From contig NZ_FTNT01000012.1 of assembly GCF_900156495.1 (NCBI RefSeq), positions 62,001-126,000 of the forward strand: DNA of 64,000 bases. The letters are read 5' to 3'. The translations under genes and the position numbers were made by a program. Positions 48,725 through 58,514 of this stretch are shown here, piece after piece. Numbering within the stretch: position 1 is the first letter of the stretch; each line of letters starts with the position of its first letter. The notes beneath the pieces are model-generated. The model was given only the letters and a program-made list of their open reading frames with translations. It was not told the origin of the DNA and did not search any database. The DNA comes from Williamsia sterculiae (lineage in GTDB: Bacteria > Actinomycetota > Actinomycetes > Mycobacteriales > Mycobacteriaceae).

Positions 48725-48905
48725 GTGCCAGGTGTCACTCGTCAGGCACGGGGACGACGACACTCGCCGCGGTACCACCCCGCTTGCGCCGCCAGGGCGC
48801 CACTCGTTCTTCTACGGCGGTTTCGGGCCGCGACCGTCCGGTTCTACTGCGGCGGCTGTCCACCGGTTCTTCCGGATGCTCCCCGGTGATGGCCGGATCG
48901 TCGCA
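48725..48905 (-). promoter_or_regulatory. T-box riboswitch for ileS, translational type
   Basis: Read leftward, GGGTGGTACCGCGG (complement of 48767-48780) is the T-box sequence; its UGGU can pair with the ACCA end of uncharged tRNA-Ile. About 110 nt earlier, a short stem I has GGCCATCACCGGGGAGC, where ATC (48890-48888) would be the isoleucine specifier codon. The 3' part reaches the GAGGAG ribosome site, with no terminator, as in the known actinobacterial ileS T-boxes that control translation initiation. The 5' end of the element is approximate. Confidence 0.9.
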
Positions 48906-48953
48906 TGTGCACGCTCATGGTAGCGCGGTCGTCCAGGTGAATGAACTCACGCC

Positions 48954-49589
48954 TCAGTCGTCACCGGGGGCCCGGTGTCGGGCGCGCCGCTGCGGCGCAT
49001 CGTCGAGGGACGGCACCGGATCGCGATGGACCGGGATCTCCTCGGTCGGGGGATCGTCGGCTCCGCGCCGAAAGGGATGCGAACCCACCGGATGAGCACC
49101 CACCGGATGAGCGCCCCCCGACCGATCCGCGTCCAGATCTTCGTGGTCGGTGGGGTCTTTGTGGTCAGGGGGGTGTCCGTGGTCGGGACCCGCCCCGGCC
49201 CCCGCTGGAGGGGCATGCTCGCCTGTCGACCGCTCGACCCGCGTGTCCGCGTCGGACCGGTCGCCGTCGTCGGTGCGCTGCCGCTCTCCGTGGTCGCGCG
49301 CGTCGTCGGCGTGGGCACGGTCGTCGCGAGTCCCGTCACCGTGGGACTCGTCACCGTGGGACTCGTCACCGTGGGACTTGTCGCCCTCGTCCGCGACTTC
49401 TTCACCGTCCGGACGGTCGTCGTCGCGCTCGCGATGGGATCCGATGCCCACGATGTCGGCGACCAGGAACCCGATCCCGATCACCGCCACCACGATGCAG
49501 GCGACAGCCAGCCACAGGCTGCCGATGACCAACGCGACCACCAGCAGCGCGAAACCGATGAGAGTCGCCGCCAGGGCGATCAGCAACAT
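48954..49589 (-). CDS. Membrane protein with acidic, His-rich repeat tail
   Basis: A 211-residue protein: two hydrophobic helices (residues 1-22 and 24-47) form a hairpin, then about 160 residues of disordered Asp/His/Gly/Arg-rich sequence. The tail has pentapeptide repeats (three of the type ESHGD near residue 75) and GAHPV/GSHP units near residue 160. A mycobacterial gene in the same place, downstream of wag31, encodes a similar two-helix protein of unknown function. It follows wag31 in direction and precedes the ileS T-box. Metal binding by the tail is only a guess. Confidence 0.8.
   Translation of the reverse strand: MLLIALAATLIGFALLVVALVIGSLWLAVACIVVAVIGIGFLVADIVGIGSHRERDDDRPDGEEVADEGDKSHGDESHGDESHGDGTRDDRAHADDARDHGERQRTDDGDRSDADTRVERSTGEHAPPAGAGAGPDHGHPPDHKDPTDHEDLDADRSGGAHPVGAHPVGSHPFRRGADDPPTEEIPVHRDPVPSLDDAPQRRARHRAPGDD
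49321..49380. repeat. 15-bp tandem repeats in the His-rich gene
   Basis: GTGGGACTCGTCACC is present in two adjacent exact copies, with partial copies on both sides, giving the ESHGD repeats. A second set, CCCACCGGATGAGCA at about 49085-49115, gives the GAHPV units. Confidence 0.7.
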
Positions 49590-49631
49590 CTGTACACGCT
49601 CCCGTCACATCGGTCGACGGCCGCCCCGCGA

Positions 49632-50513
49632 TCAGTTACCGGACTTGGTGAACCCACCGCTGTTGGTGAAGCCACCGTTACCCGGATCCGAGGAGAATGC
49701 ATCGCCGCGGCTGTTGTCGACCGGCTCGGCGCTCCCCCGCTGCTGCAACTCCTCGAGCTGCGATTCGAGGTAGGTCTTCAGGCGGGTCCGGTATTCGCGC
49801 TCGAAGGTCTTGAGCTGCTCGATCCGGCTCTCCAGCACGCCTCGCTGCTGGTTGATCGTGCTCATGATCTCGGTGTGCTTGCGCTCGGCGTCGGAGGTGA
49901 GGGCGTCGGCCTTCTCCTGTGCCTGGCGGGTCTGCGTTTCCGACCGCGTCTGCGCGTCGGCCAGGATCGCCTCCGACCGCTGACGAGCGTCGGTGAGCAT
50001 TGCCTCCGACTTGGTCCGGGCTTCGCCGACCATCGAGTCCGCGCGCGAACGCGCGTCGGCCAGCAGGGCCTCGGACTCGCTGCGAGCGTTGGTGGTCAAC
50101 CGGTCGGCGGTCTCCTGCGCCAGACCCAACACCTTGGCGGCGCGCACGTGCGCGTCGTCCCCGGTCTGGGTGACCGACGACGATGCCGCGGCCGCAGCCG
50201 GTGCCGCGGTGCTCTCCGCAGGCGCAGCCGTGGTCTCGTGTGCCGACGCGGCGTAGCTCGGTGCCGACGGTTGGGCGAAGGTCTGCGTGGCCTCGGTGGA
50301 CTGCGTGCTGCCCTGGCCGCTCTTGGCCTGCGACAGGTCGGTCTCGAGATCCTCGACCTTCTGTTTCAGCTCGGAGTTCTCCTCGAGCAGCCGCGCGAGC
50401 TCGGCCTCGACGAAGTCCAGGAACTGGTCGACCTCGTCCTCGTTGTAACCGCGTTTACCGATCGGCGGCTTACTGAACGCGACGTTGTGTACATCAGCTG
50501 GTGTCAGCCGCAT
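49632..50513 (-). CDS. wag31: Polar growth protein Wag31/DivIVA
   Basis: A coiled-coil scaffold that marks cell poles and directs tip growth; 293 residues. The membrane-binding N-terminal domain is [20 protein letters not shown] then [15 protein letters not shown]; coiled coils cover about residues 30-65 and 130-265. The Ala/Ser/Thr-rich linker (residues 70-120) is typical. A Thr near the usual mycobacterial PknA/B site may lie in the linker (ATQTFAQPS). The C-terminus ends with Gly/Asn/Ser-rich NSGGF and KSGN. AAGGGGA precedes ATG at 50513. A long inverted repeat lies in its upstream region. Confidence 0.96.
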   Translation of the reverse strand: MRLTPADVHNVAFSKPPIGKRGYNEDEVDQFLDFVEAELARLLEENSELKQKVEDLETDLSQAKSGQGSTQSTEATQTFAQPSAPSYAASAHETTAAPAESTAAPAAAAASSSVTQTGDDAHVRAAKVLGLAQETADRLTTNARSESEALLADARSRADSMVGEARTKSEAMLTDARQRSEAILADAQTRSETQTRQAQEKADALTSDAERKHTEIMSTINQQRGVLESRIEQLKTFEREYRTRLKTYLESQLEELQQRGSAEPVDNSRGDAFSSDPGNGGFTNSGGFTKSGN

Positions 50514-50573
50514 TGTCGGGTCCCCTTTTGTGGCGTTGTTCGATCTTATGGACGTGTTGTCAGGTCCGAAGCA

Positions 50574-50602
50574 TCGGATCGTGATGATTATTCACGATCC
50601 GA
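50574..50602. repeat. Inverted repeat upstream of wag31
   Basis: Perfect 11-bp arms TCGGATCGTGA and TCACGATCCGA around a 7-nt AT-rich loop, 60 nt before the wag31 start and 175 nt after the yggT stop. It could be a regulator site, a leader hairpin, or a terminator for the sepF-yggT transcript. The rest of the 264-nt gap (50514-50777) shows no gene. Confidence 0.7.
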
Positions 50603-50777
50603 ACGCTGCGGTGTAACTGGCGTCCCATCCTGTCACAGTAGAGACGTTTCGTCGCACCCGTGGAGTCATTCCGAGAAAATCGACCGTCGTACACCCGGAT
50701 GTCTCCGACGTGTCAAGGGTACTTGTCCGATTCTGCGGTATCAGGCCGACCACCGGGTCGGATGCGACGAGTCCATG

Positions 50778-51059
50778 TCAGACGCGGACCAACTGCATCG
50801 CGATCAACACCACGATCATCGTGATCATCAACGACAGGTCCAGCCGCACAGGGCCCAAAGGGATCGGCGGCAAGATCTTGCGCAGGGCTTTGATGGGCGG
50901 ATCGGTCGCGGTGAAGATCACCTCGATGACCACCACCGCGGCACCGGTGGGCCGCCACTCCCTGGCGAAAGTCCGGACCAGCTCGATGACCAGGCGGCCG
51001 AGCAACAACAACCAATAGACGAACAGGACGTACCAGACGATGTGCAGAACGGTGGTCAC
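50778..51059 (-). CDS. YggT family membrane protein
   Basis: A 93-residue protein with two helices (residues 3-25, 65-90). FVYWLLLLGRLVIELVRTFA, REWRPTGAAVVVIEVIF and TDPPIKALRKILPP are strong YggT signatures. Location between sepF and wag31 is typical of actinobacteria; a role in division or membrane organisation is inferred. GTG at 51059 gives the length seen in mycobacteria; a GTG at 51083 is a possible alternative. Confidence 0.92.
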   Translation of the reverse strand: MTTVLHIVWYVLFVYWLLLLGRLVIELVRTFAREWRPTGAAVVVIEVIFTATDPPIKALRKILPPIPLGPVRLDLSLMITMIVVLIAMQLVRV

Positions 51060-51116
51060 ATCACAACTCTGCCTGATCGACACGCCTGACGCCCGACCGG
51101 TCGGTCGGACCCGGCG

Positions 51117-51896
51117 TCACGAGTGGTTGTAGAAGCCGGTCTCGGCGATCTTGCGGCGGTCTTCGGGTGAGACGTCGATGTCGGCCGGCGAGAGGAGGAA
51201 CACCTTGGTGGCGACCTTGTCGAAAGAACCACGTAGCGCAAAAGCCAGGCCGGCGGCGAAGTCCACCAACCGCTTGGCATCGTCGTTGCTCATGTCGACC
51301 AGGTCCATGATGACCGGGCTGCCGTCACGGAACCGCTCACCGATGGTGCGAGCCTCGCTGTAGTCGCTCGGACGCAGCGTGGTGATCTTGGCCAACGGAC
51401 TCTCCTCGTCGAACAGCCGGTTGACGTCCTGGTCGGCGCGATGATCGACGGCGAGCGCGGACCGTCCACCGCCGACGGCAGCGCGGCGCGGAGCCATCCG
51501 GGTGGCCGCCGCACGCGCGGTCAGCGGCTCCAGGCGGGCGACCTCGGGTGCGCCGGCGTGTGCGACGAAGCGCGCCTCGGCGGGTGCCCGGCGGGCGCCC
51601 GCGTGGACGAATTCGGGGGCACGGGCGTAGCTGCGCTCGACGGCCTCGTCCTGGTACTGCCTGCCCGCATACGCGGCATCCTCGTAGGCCGGCTCCTCGT
51701 ATGCGCGATCGAAGTCGTCCGGGTACGCCTCCCGATAGGAGGTGTCACCGTAGTAGTCGTCGCGGTAGGTGCGCTCGTACCGCTCGCGAGGGTCCTCACG
51801 GCGCGGGCGCGGCGCCATGTCGTCGAGGTAATCGTCTTCGTACTCGTCCGGCGGAACCATTCCGAAGTACGCCTTGAACTTCTGCATCGTCGTCAT
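51117..51896 (-). CDS. sepF: Cell division protein SepF
   Basis: An FtsZ membrane anchor in actinobacteria, which lack FtsA; 259 residues. The N-terminal amphipathic helix is [12 protein letters not shown]; a long acidic/Tyr/Arg-rich linker (about residues 15-160) follows. The SepF core starts near [20 protein letters not shown] and includes [24 protein letters not shown] pattern and [20 protein letters not shown] at 51896 with GGAAGG upstream fits the family; an in-frame ATG at 51989 would add 31 residues before the amphipathic helix. Confidence 0.95.
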   Translation of the reverse strand: MTTMQKFKAYFGMVPPDEYEDDYLDDMAPRPRREDPRERYERTYRDDYYGDTSYREAYPDDFDRAYEEPAYEDAAYAGRQYQDEAVERSYARAPEFVHAGARRAPAEARFVAHAGAPEVARLEPLTARAAATRMAPRRAAVGGGRSALAVDHRADQDVNRLFDEESPLAKITTLRPSDYSEARTIGERFRDGSPVIMDLVDMSNDDAKRLVDFAAGLAFALRGSFDKVATKVFLLSPADIDVSPEDRRKIAETGFYNHS

Positions 51897-52020
51897 CGCG
51901 TTGCCTTCCTGCCCGGTCGTACTTCTCGAGTCCGCCCCCGAGATGATGTCGGCGTTCCCGCCCTGGTCGTCGGTTACATCTGTGGCCACTGGCTTCTGAT
52001 GTGACTGATGTGGTTAACGA

Positions 52021-52755
52021 TTACGGTGAGACTATCGGCCGTTCTCCCAGGATCGCGGTTCCGACACGCACACATGTCGATCCGTACGCGACCGCGACGT
52101 CGAGGTCACCCGACATACCCGCGGAGAGCACCTCGGCGTCGGGGTGCGATCGCAGGAACTGGGCCCTGACGGTGGCCGCCCGGTGCATCCAGCGCTCCGG
52201 TTCACCCTCGAGCGGTGCGATACACATCAGCCCGCGCAGCCGTAGCGCGTCCGCGGACGCGACGTGTTGCGCCAGTGGATCCAGATCGTCGGCGGCCACC
52301 CCACCCCGGCTGGTGTCGCCGTCCAGGCTGACCTGGATGAGGACGTCGAGCGGGTCGTGGCGGACACCGTCGTCGCGGGCAGCGGCCGCGGCCGTGTCCA
52401 ACGCGGTCGCGAGCCGTTCGGAGTCCAGCGAGTGCACACACCGCGCCCACCCGGCCACCGTCTTGGCCTTGTTGCGCTGCAGCCGACCGATCATGTCGAA
52501 CACCGCAGGCTCGGAGCGTTCGGCCCGCACCTGTGCGACCTTGCGTCCGGCCTCGGGCTCGCGTGACTCCCCGAACTCGCGTTCGCCGAGGTCGATGAGG
52601 CGGACGACGTCCTCGGCGGGGAAGAACTTGGTGACCACCAGCAACTCGACCTCGTCCGGGGAGCGTCCGGCGGCGGAGCAGGCGACGCGCAACCGGTCGC
52701 GCACCTCACCGAGACCTCGGGCCAGTTCCGCGGTACGCGACTCCTGGTCACCCAT
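52021..52755 (-). CDS. PLP homeostasis protein YggS
   Basis: A 244-residue alanine-racemase-fold PLP-binding protein of the YggS/PROSC group, which keeps the PLP pool and amino acid balance. ELLVVTKFFPAEDVVRLIDL has the PLP lysine; FDMIGRLQRNKAKTVAGWA, LRLRGLMCIAPLE and LSAGMSGDLDVAVAYGSTCV RVG are conserved. ATG at 52755 overlaps the end of pgeF by 8 nt. Its place between pgeF and sepF in the division cluster is the common order. Confidence 0.95.
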   Translation of the reverse strand: MGDQESRTAELARGLGEVRDRLRVACSAAGRSPDEVELLVVTKFFPAEDVVRLIDLGEREFGESREPEAGRKVAQVRAERSEPAVFDMIGRLQRNKAKTVAGWARCVHSLDSERLATALDTAAAAARDDGVRHDPLDVLIQVSLDGDTSRGGVAADDLDPLAQHVASADALRLRGLMCIAPLEGEPERWMHRAATVRAQFLRSHPDAEVLSAGMSGDLDVAVAYGSTCVRVGTAILGERPIVSP

Positions 52756-53515
52756 GATCGCCCGTGCCCGAGTCGATCCAGATGACCGAGGCGAGGCGTC
52801 CGGTCGGCGCCCCACGGCGGTGACTGAACAACCGCTCGTCGGAGATGGTGCAGCGAGGGTCGACGGTGACACCGGCCACCCCGGCTTCCAGCAGCTGTCG
52901 CCGTAGTCCGGCGCGCAGGTCGAGGCCGGTGGTCCCGGTGGCCGTGCGACAGGCACTGCCCGGCAGATGCTGCTCCACGTCCCGCTGCATCTCCGGCGGC
53001 ACCTCGTACTTCGCGCCACCCGCGGCGGGGCCTAGGAACACCCCGATCCGGGACACCTCCGCACCCTGGGCGACCATCGCCTCGAGCACCCGCGGCACGA
53101 TCCCGATCCGCGCGCCCACCCGGCCCGCGTGGGCGCCGGCGATCACCCCGGCCACGTCGTCGCTGAGCAACACGGGTACGCAGTCGGCACTCAACACCGC
53201 CAGGGCCAGATCGGGCACCGAGGTGACGAGTGCGTCGGTCGCGGGGACCGGTTCCGAGACCGGCCCGTCGATCACGGCGACGGTCCGGCTGTGCACCTGC
53301 TCCATCCAGACCATGCGGTCGGCGGACACCCCGATCTCGGTGGCCAGGCGCAGCCGATTGCGGCGCACGGCCGCCGGGTCGTCGCCGACGTGGTCGCCGA
53401 GGTTGAAGGAGTCGTACGGCGGCGCGGAGAACCCACCGGCCCGGGTGGTGACCACCCGGCGCACCCGGGGTGCGGTCTCCCGCTCGTTCGGTGCGGGCTC
53501 GTCGGGTGCCGGCAT
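52748..53515 (-). CDS. pgeF: Laccase-domain purine nucleoside phosphorylase-type protein (YfiH/PgeF)
   Basis: A 255-residue multicopper-polyphenol-oxidase-like protein; members cleave purine nucleosides and, in E. coli, edit peptidoglycan amidation errors. Metal-site residues lie in EQVHSRTVAVI, LSADCVPVLLSDDVAG, GAHAGRVGARIGIV and the terminal RCTISDERLFSHRRG. The third motif's Gly-Arg replaces the usual GWRG by GRVG. ATG at 53515 is 11 nt after ftsZ; the end overlaps yggS. Confidence 0.92.
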   Translation of the reverse strand: MPAPDEPAPNERETAPRVRRVVTTRAGGFSAPPYDSFNLGDHVGDDPAAVRRNRLRLATEIGVSADRMVWMEQVHSRTVAVIDGPVSEPVPATDALVTSVPDLALAVLSADCVPVLLSDDVAGVIAGAHAGRVGARIGIVPRVLEAMVAQGAEVSRIGVFLGPAAGGAKYEVPPEMQRDVEQHLPGSACRTATGTTGLDLRAGLRRQLLEAGVAGVTVDPRCTISDERLFSHRRGAPTGRLASVIWIDSGTGDHG

Positions 53516-53526
53516 GGTCCGCTCGG

Positions 53527-54687
53527 TCAGCGCTTCATGAACGGCGGCACGTCGACATCGTCGTCGTCGAGCGTCACCGGATTACGACGGGGCGCGGCGG
53601 GCTGCCGATCGGCGAAGGGATCGCCGCTGGGCTTGTCACCGAACAACGGATCCGACGGTGCGGGCGCGGAGACCTCTCCCGACCGCCCGGCACCGACGGA
53701 GGTGCTGCCGGTGACCGTCTCGGCACGCTTCCGCGACGGCGTCCCGCCCTCGAAACCCGCGGCGATCACGGTCACCCGCACCTCGTCGCCGAGGTTGTCG
53801 TCGATCACCGTGCCGAAGATGATGTTGGCGTCCTCGTGGGCCGCCTCCTGTACCTGTGTGGCTGCGTTGTGGATCTCGAACAGTCCGAGGTCGCTGCCAC
53901 CGGCGATGGACATGAGCACACCCCTGGCGCCCTCCATCGACGCCTCGAGCAACGGCGAGTTGATGGCGGATTCAGCGGCCTTCTTGGCGCGGTCCTCGCC
54001 GCGGGCCGAACCGATGCCCATCAGCGCGCTGCCCGCGTCGCTCATCACACCCTTGACGTCGGCGAAGTCGACGTTGATCAGACCAGGTGTGGTGATCAGG
54101 TCGGTGATGCCCTGCACACCGTTGAGCAGCACCTCGTCGGCGCTACGGAACGCGTCCATCAGGCTGACGGCGGCGTCACCCAGCTGCAACAAGCGATCGT
54201 TGGGGATCACGATGAGGGTGTCGCAGGACTCGCGGAGCGCGGAGATGCCCGCATCGGCCTGTCCGCCGCGTCGCTTGCCCTCGAAGGAGAATGGCCGGGT
54301 GACCACACCCACGGTCAGCGCACCCAGCTTGCGGGCGATGCCCGCGACCACCGGCGCACCTCCGGTTCCGGTGCCACCGCCCTCACCTGCGGTGACGAAC
54401 ACCATGTCGGCGCCCTTGAGCAGTTCCTCGATCTCGTCCTTGGCGTCCTCGGCGGCCCGCCGACCGACCTCGGGATCGGCGCCGGCGCCGAGTCCGCGGG
54501 TGGAATCGCGACCGACGTCGAGTTTGACGTCGGCGTCGGAGAGCACCAGCGCCTGCGCATCGGTGTTGATCGCGATGAACTCGACGCCCTTGAGGCCCTG
54601 CTCGATCATGCGGTTGACGGCGTTGACTCCACCGCCGCCGATGCCGACGACTTTGATCACGGCCAGGTAGTTGTGCGGTGGCGTCAT
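53527..54687 (-). CDS. ftsZ: Cell division GTPase FtsZ
   Basis: Forms the Z ring; 386 residues. [15 protein letters not shown] opens the Rossmann half; [19 protein letters not shown] is the tubulin signature loop; [15 protein letters not shown] is the T7 catalytic loop. A disordered linker of about 60 residues leads to the conserved C-terminal tail [11 protein letters not shown], which binds SepF and FtsW. ATG at 54687 lies after GGAAGG. A promoter candidate lies in the 233-nt gap to ftsQ, so ftsZ can be expressed apart from the mur genes. Confidence 0.98.
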   Translation of the reverse strand: MTPPHNYLAVIKVVGIGGGGVNAVNRMIEQGLKGVEFIAINTDAQALVLSDADVKLDVGRDSTRGLGAGADPEVGRRAAEDAKDEIEELLKGADMVFVTAGEGGGTGTGGAPVVAGIARKLGALTVGVVTRPFSFEGKRRGGQADAGISALRESCDTLIVIPNDRLLQLGDAAVSLMDAFRSADEVLLNGVQGITDLITTPGLINVDFADVKGVMSDAGSALMGIGSARGEDRAKKAAESAINSPLLEASMEGARGVLMSIAGGSDLGLFEIHNAATQVQEAAHEDANIIFGTVIDDNLGDEVRVTVIAAGFEGGTPSRKRAETVTGSTSVGAGRSGEVSAPAPSDPLFGDKPSGDPFADRQPAAPRRNPVTLDDDDVDVPPFMKR

Positions 54688-54783
54688 GCGCTCGCCTTCC
54701 TCGGATTCAGGTCGTGCAGTGTGTACGTGCTGTCTCGCCGGGTCCTCGCCGGAGCCAGCGAGTTCCCTCAACCAAAAACCCTC

Positions 54784-54814
54784 AACCTAAACCGTAGGGT
54801 TAGAGTTATGTCAA
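54784..54814 (-). promoter_or_regulatory. Candidate ftsZ promoter with direct repeats
   Basis: Leftward, TTGACA (54814-54809) and TAGGTT (54789-54784) are spaced by 19 nt. Just downstream, GGTTGAGGG occurs twice, separated by five T. The 233-nt ftsQ-ftsZ gap (54688-54920) holds nothing else I can identify. Confidence 0.5.
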
Positions 54815-54920
54815 GTAGTCGGTTGTCGAGAGGAAAGTTACGCACCGAGCGGCCCACGCCCCGGGAGGCGCGACGGCGTGTCGCTCGATGGCGACGAAAT
54901 GGACCGGTGGATCGGGTGTC

Positions 54921-55841
54921 TCAGCGGAATGCGGGGTTGTCCGGGCTGGACACGTCGTAGTGGTCGCCCGGCTGGCTCAGAATCATCCGCAGTGTCGTGG
55001 CTTTGTCCCCGCTCCGCTCGGCGTCACCCCATTCGACGGTGCGCTTGTCCTTGAGGACGAGGCCGATGTCGACGCGGGAACGGGCGTCGACCTCGGCGAG
55101 CTGACCACGGATGTCGGCGGGCAGACCGGTCACCACGGTCATCACCGCGGTGGTGGCCTCGTCGCCCGGTCCGGGGTGATCGGTCACCAGCTTGGGCACG
55201 TCCGGGACCTTGACCCCCTGCGGGAGATCGCCCAGCGTGAACCCGAAACCGGTCTTGTCGTAGTAGGTACGGGCGCCTCCGTTCGCGGCCTGCGCGACGT
55301 AGGCGACGGGCACCCGCTCGGTCACCGTGACGTCGATGGTCGACGGGTACGAGCGGCTGACCCTTGCCGACGCGATCCGCGGGATACCCGCGATGCGCTG
55401 GGCGGCGCCCATGGTGTCGACCTGCAGCAACGGCACACCGGGCGGAATGGCGGCCCGGCCCAGGATCTCGTCGGAGGTCACCGCGGCGTTGCCGCTGACC
55501 GTCGTCGACCGGACCGACATCAGCGGTGTGAAGTAGGCGACCAGGACCAATCCGACCACGGCCAGGATGGCCAGCACCGCGACGATCAGGGTGCGCGCAC
55601 CGCGGATCCGGGCACGGGGCCGGCGCGGGGCGCGGGTTGCCACCCGCTCGGCCGACGCCTCCGCGTCGACGTCTCGCCCCGCCTCGTCCCGATCCTCGTG
55701 GTCGTCCCAGGAGTCGTGGTCGTCCCAGGAATCGTCCTCGTCCCAACTGTTCCGGTCGTCGGCGACCGGGGCCTCGCGCTCGAGCACCGAGGTGCGGCGG
55801 GCGATGCGGTCGTCGCGGTACCGGCGATCACGATCAGACAT
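54921..55841 (-). CDS. ftsQ: Cell division protein FtsQ
   Basis: A bitopic divisome protein, 306 residues. The cytoplasmic N-terminus (about 85 residues) is acidic and contains near-repeats of DSWDDH; one helix ([20 protein letters not shown]) follows, then the POTRA domain ([40 protein letters not shown]) and the FtsQ/DivIB beta domain ([18 protein letters not shown]). ATG at 55841 overlaps the murC stop by 8 nt and has GGAGG upstream. It links FtsL/FtsB to later division proteins. Confidence 0.94.
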   Translation of the reverse strand: MSDRDRRYRDDRIARRTSVLEREAPVADDRNSWDEDDSWDDHDSWDDHEDRDEAGRDVDAEASAERVATRAPRRPRARIRGARTLIVAVLAILAVVGLVLVAYFTPLMSVRSTTVSGNAAVTSDEILGRAAIPPGVPLLQVDTMGAAQRIAGIPRIASARVSRSYPSTIDVTVTERVPVAYVAQAANGGARTYYDKTGFGFTLGDLPQGVKVPDVPKLVTDHPGPGDEATTAVMTVVTGLPADIRGQLAEVDARSRVDIGLVLKDKRTVEWGDAERSGDKATTLRMILSQPGDHYDVSSPDNPAFR

Positions 55842-57345
55842 GAGGGCCTCCAGATGTCGGGTCGTCGGGAACGTCGGTGGCCTGGCGCACACGCAGGGCC
55901 TCGACGATCTCCGGGCCCTGCATGGTGATGTCGCCCGCACCGACGGTGAGGATGAGGTCTCCCGGGCGAGCCAAGGCCGCGACCTGATCGGCGACCGCGG
56001 ACAGGTCGGGCTGGTACAGCACCGGAACGGTCACCAGGTCGGCGATGCTACGACCGCTGACCCCGGCGATCGGTTCCTCGCGAGCGCCGTACACGTCCAG
56101 CACCACCACCTGGTCGGCGAGGTCGAGAGCGGTGGCGAACTGGGCTGCGAAGGCCTCGGTCCGGGAGTACAGGTGCGGCTGGAAGACGGCGATGACCCGA
56201 CCGCCCGTGGCGTCGACGATGTGCCGCGCCCCGGTGAGGGTCGCGCGCACCTCGGTCGGATGGTGGGCGTAGTCGTCGTACACCGCCACCCCCGCGACGT
56301 CGCCACGCAGCTGGAATCGTCGGTGCACGCCGGAGAACGACTCGACCCCGGTGACGGTCTCGTCGAGGCCGCTGCCGGCACTGACCGCGCCGACGATGGC
56401 GCCGAGGGCGTTGAGGGCCATGTGTTCACCGGGCAGGGTGATCGCGAGGGTGCGCTGCCCGACGTCGGCGAAGGTGACGCGCAGCTGACCCCCGGCCGCA
56501 TGTGGTTGCCATTCGTCGAGCCGGGCCACGTTGGTGACGGTCGGCACCCGATCGGCCAGGGTGCCGCGGCCGTAACCGAGGACGGATCGCCCGTCACCGA
56601 AACGGGCGACGGTGCGCTGCGCCAGTGCGACCGCGCCGGGGTCGTCGAGACAGATCACCAGCACCCCACCGGGGGCTATGCGGTCGACGAAGTCGTCGAA
56701 GACCTGCACGTAGGCCTCGACGGTGCCGAAGAAGTCCAGGTGGTCGGCCTCGATGTTGGTCACCACCACCACGTCGGGGGTGTACTCCAGCAGCGAGCCG
56801 TCACTCTCGTCGGCCTCGGCGACGAAGATGCCGCCCGCGCCGTGATGGGCGTTGGTGCCCGACTCGTTGAGCTCTCCCCCGACCGCGAAGGACGGGTCCA
56901 GACCCGCGTGCTGCAGGGCCACCACCGCCATCGAGGTGGTGGACGTCTTGCCGTGCGTACCTGCGATCAGCAGGGTGCGGTGTCCGGCCATCAACATCGC
57001 GAGCACCCGCGGTCGTAACAACACCGGGATGCCCCGTTCGGCGGCTGCGACGAGCTCGGGGTTGGTCTTGGGGATGGCGGCATGCGTGGTGACCACCACC
57101 GTCGGACCGCCGGGCAGCAGGTCCAGAGCGGCCGGGTCGTGACCGATGCGTATGAGGGCTCCGCGGGCGCGCAGCGCGATCACCCCGCGGCTCTCCTTCG
57201 CATCGGATCCGGACACGTCGCCACCGCGGGACAGCAGGATTCGTGCCAGACCGGACATCCCGGCCCCGCCGATACCGACCATGTGCACCCGCTCGAGTTC
57301 GACGGGCAACCGCAGGTCGGAGTCCTCCAGTGTCCCCCGGTTCAT
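55834..57345 (-). CDS. murC: UDP-N-acetylmuramate--L-alanine ligase MurC
   Basis: Adds L-Ala to UDP-MurNAc, the first peptide step; 503 residues. [17 protein letters not shown] is the N-terminal nucleotide-sugar domain; [18 protein letters not shown] is the ATP P-loop; [36 protein letters not shown] and [12 protein letters not shown] close the central and C-terminal domains. ATG at 57345 overlaps the murG stop as ATGA. Three Mur ligase domains are complete, in contrast to the murF position. Confidence 0.97.
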   Translation of the reverse strand: MNRGTLEDSDLRLPVELERVHMVGIGGAGMSGLARILLSRGGDVSGSDAKESRGVIALRARGALIRIGHDPAALDLLPGGPTVVVTTHAAIPKTNPELVAAAERGIPVLLRPRVLAMLMAGHRTLLIAGTHGKTSTTSMAVVALQHAGLDPSFAVGGELNESGTNAHHGAGGIFVAEADESDGSLLEYTPDVVVVTNIEADHLDFFGTVEAYVQVFDDFVDRIAPGGVLVICLDDPGAVALAQRTVARFGDGRSVLGYGRGTLADRVPTVTNVARLDEWQPHAAGGQLRVTFADVGQRTLAITLPGEHMALNALGAIVGAVSAGSGLDETVTGVESFSGVHRRFQLRGDVAGVAVYDDYAHHPTEVRATLTGARHIVDATGGRVIAVFQPHLYSRTEAFAAQFATALDLADQVVVLDVYGAREEPIAGVSGRSIADLVTVPVLYQPDLSAVADQVAALARPGDLILTVGAGDITMQGPEIVEALRVRQATDVPDDPTSGGPHV

Positions 57346-58514
57346 CGCGACCGACCCCGTGGCCTGCGCCCGTCGGGACGATGCCCCTCGGCGACCTCGA
57401 TCGCGGCCCTGGCCACCGCGGTCGCGGCATCGCGGTGACCGAATGCCGCTGCGGCGGTACTCATCCGCTGCAGAGCAGAACGGTCGGCGAGCAGTGCGGG
57501 CACGTTCTCGGCGACCCAGTCGGTGGTCAGCTCGGCATCGTCGATCAGCAGTCCACCCCCCGCCTCGACCACCGGACGTGCGTTCAGCCGTTGTTCACCG
57601 TTGCCGTGCGGTAAGGGTACGTACACCGCGGGCAGACCCGACGCCGAGACCTCCGCGACCGTCATCGCACCGGCCCGACAGATCACCAGATCGGCTGCGG
57701 CGTAAGCGAGATCCATCCGGTTGAGGTAACCGACGGCGACGTAGGGCGGAGCACCCGCGGGCGAGTCGGGTGACACCGTGTTCTTGGGGCCGTGTGCGTG
57801 CAACACGCCGATCCCCGCCGTTCCCAACGCTTCTGCGGCACCGGCGACGGACTCGTTCAGCGTTCGTGCGCCCTGCGAACCGCCGAACACCAGCAGGGTG
57901 GGTGCCTCGGCGGACAGTCCGAAGTAGTTGCGCGCCTGCGATCGTGTCGCGGCGCGGTCCAGAGCGGCCAGTGACCCGCGCACCGGGATACCGACCACGT
58001 CGACCGAACCCCGTGCCTCCAACCCCGATCCGGCCACCGCGGCGAGCACCCTGTCGGCGAAGCGGGCACCCACCTTGTTGGCGATCCCGGCGCTGGCGTT
58101 GGCCTCGTGGATGACCACCGGGATGCGACGGCCGCCCCGCAGATGCGCGCGAGCCGCCAGATAGGCGGGCAGCGACACGTACCCACCGAATCCGATGACG
58201 ACGTCGGCCCGGACCTCACGCAGCACCGTGGCGGCCGAGCGGACCGACGACACCAACCGGGTCGGCACGGTGAACAGGTCGGTTCCGACCTTGCGCGGCA
58301 GCGGAACCGGCGGGATGAGCCGCAGGTCGTGGCCGCGGTCGGGCACGATGGTGGTCTCCAACCCGCGGGCAGTACCCAGCGCGGTCACCCGGATCGTCGG
58401 GTCGATCCGGTGCAGGGCGTCGGCAACGGCCATCGCGGGTTCGATGTGTCCGGCGGTGCCGCCACCGGCGACCACCACCGACAACGCTGCGCCGGTCTGG
58501 TTCTCGGCGGTCAT
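57342..58514 (-). CDS. murG: UDP-GlcNAc transferase MurG
   Basis: A membrane-associated GT28 enzyme that turns lipid I into lipid II; 390 residues. [20 protein letters not shown] and [19 protein letters not shown] are the N-terminal glycine loops and acceptor site; [35 protein letters not shown] and [13 protein letters not shown] bind the UDP-sugar. ATG at 58514 overlaps the ftsW stop as ATGA. The last 20 residues are basic ([12 protein letters not shown]), perhaps aiding membrane contact. Confidence 0.97.
   Translation of the reverse strand: MTAENQTGAALSVVVAGGGTAGHIEPAMAVADALHRIDPTIRVTALGTARGLETTIVPDRGHDLRLIPPVPLPRKVGTDLFTVPTRLVSSVRSAATVLREVRADVVIGFGGYVSLPAYLAARAHLRGGRRIPVVIHEANASAGIANKVGARFADRVLAAVAGSGLEARGSVDVVGIPVRGSLAALDRAATRSQARNYFGLSAEAPTLLVFGGSQGARTLNESVAGAAEALGTAGIGVLHAHGPKNTVSPDSPAGAPPYVAVGYLNRMDLAYAAADLVICRAGAMTVAEVSASGLPAVYVPLPHGNGEQRLNARPVVEAGGGLLIDDAELTTDWVAENVPALLADRSALQRMSTAAAAFGHRDAATAVARAAIEVAEGHRPDGRRPRGRSR

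Noticed and set aside
47433-48923. Rightward frame of about 500 codons over ileS and its leader
   Set aside because: Antisense to ileS and to the T-box; no domain recognised.
49321-49380. CRISPR-like short repeats
   Set aside because: Units are tandem, without spacers, and code for repeated peptides in a plausible gene.
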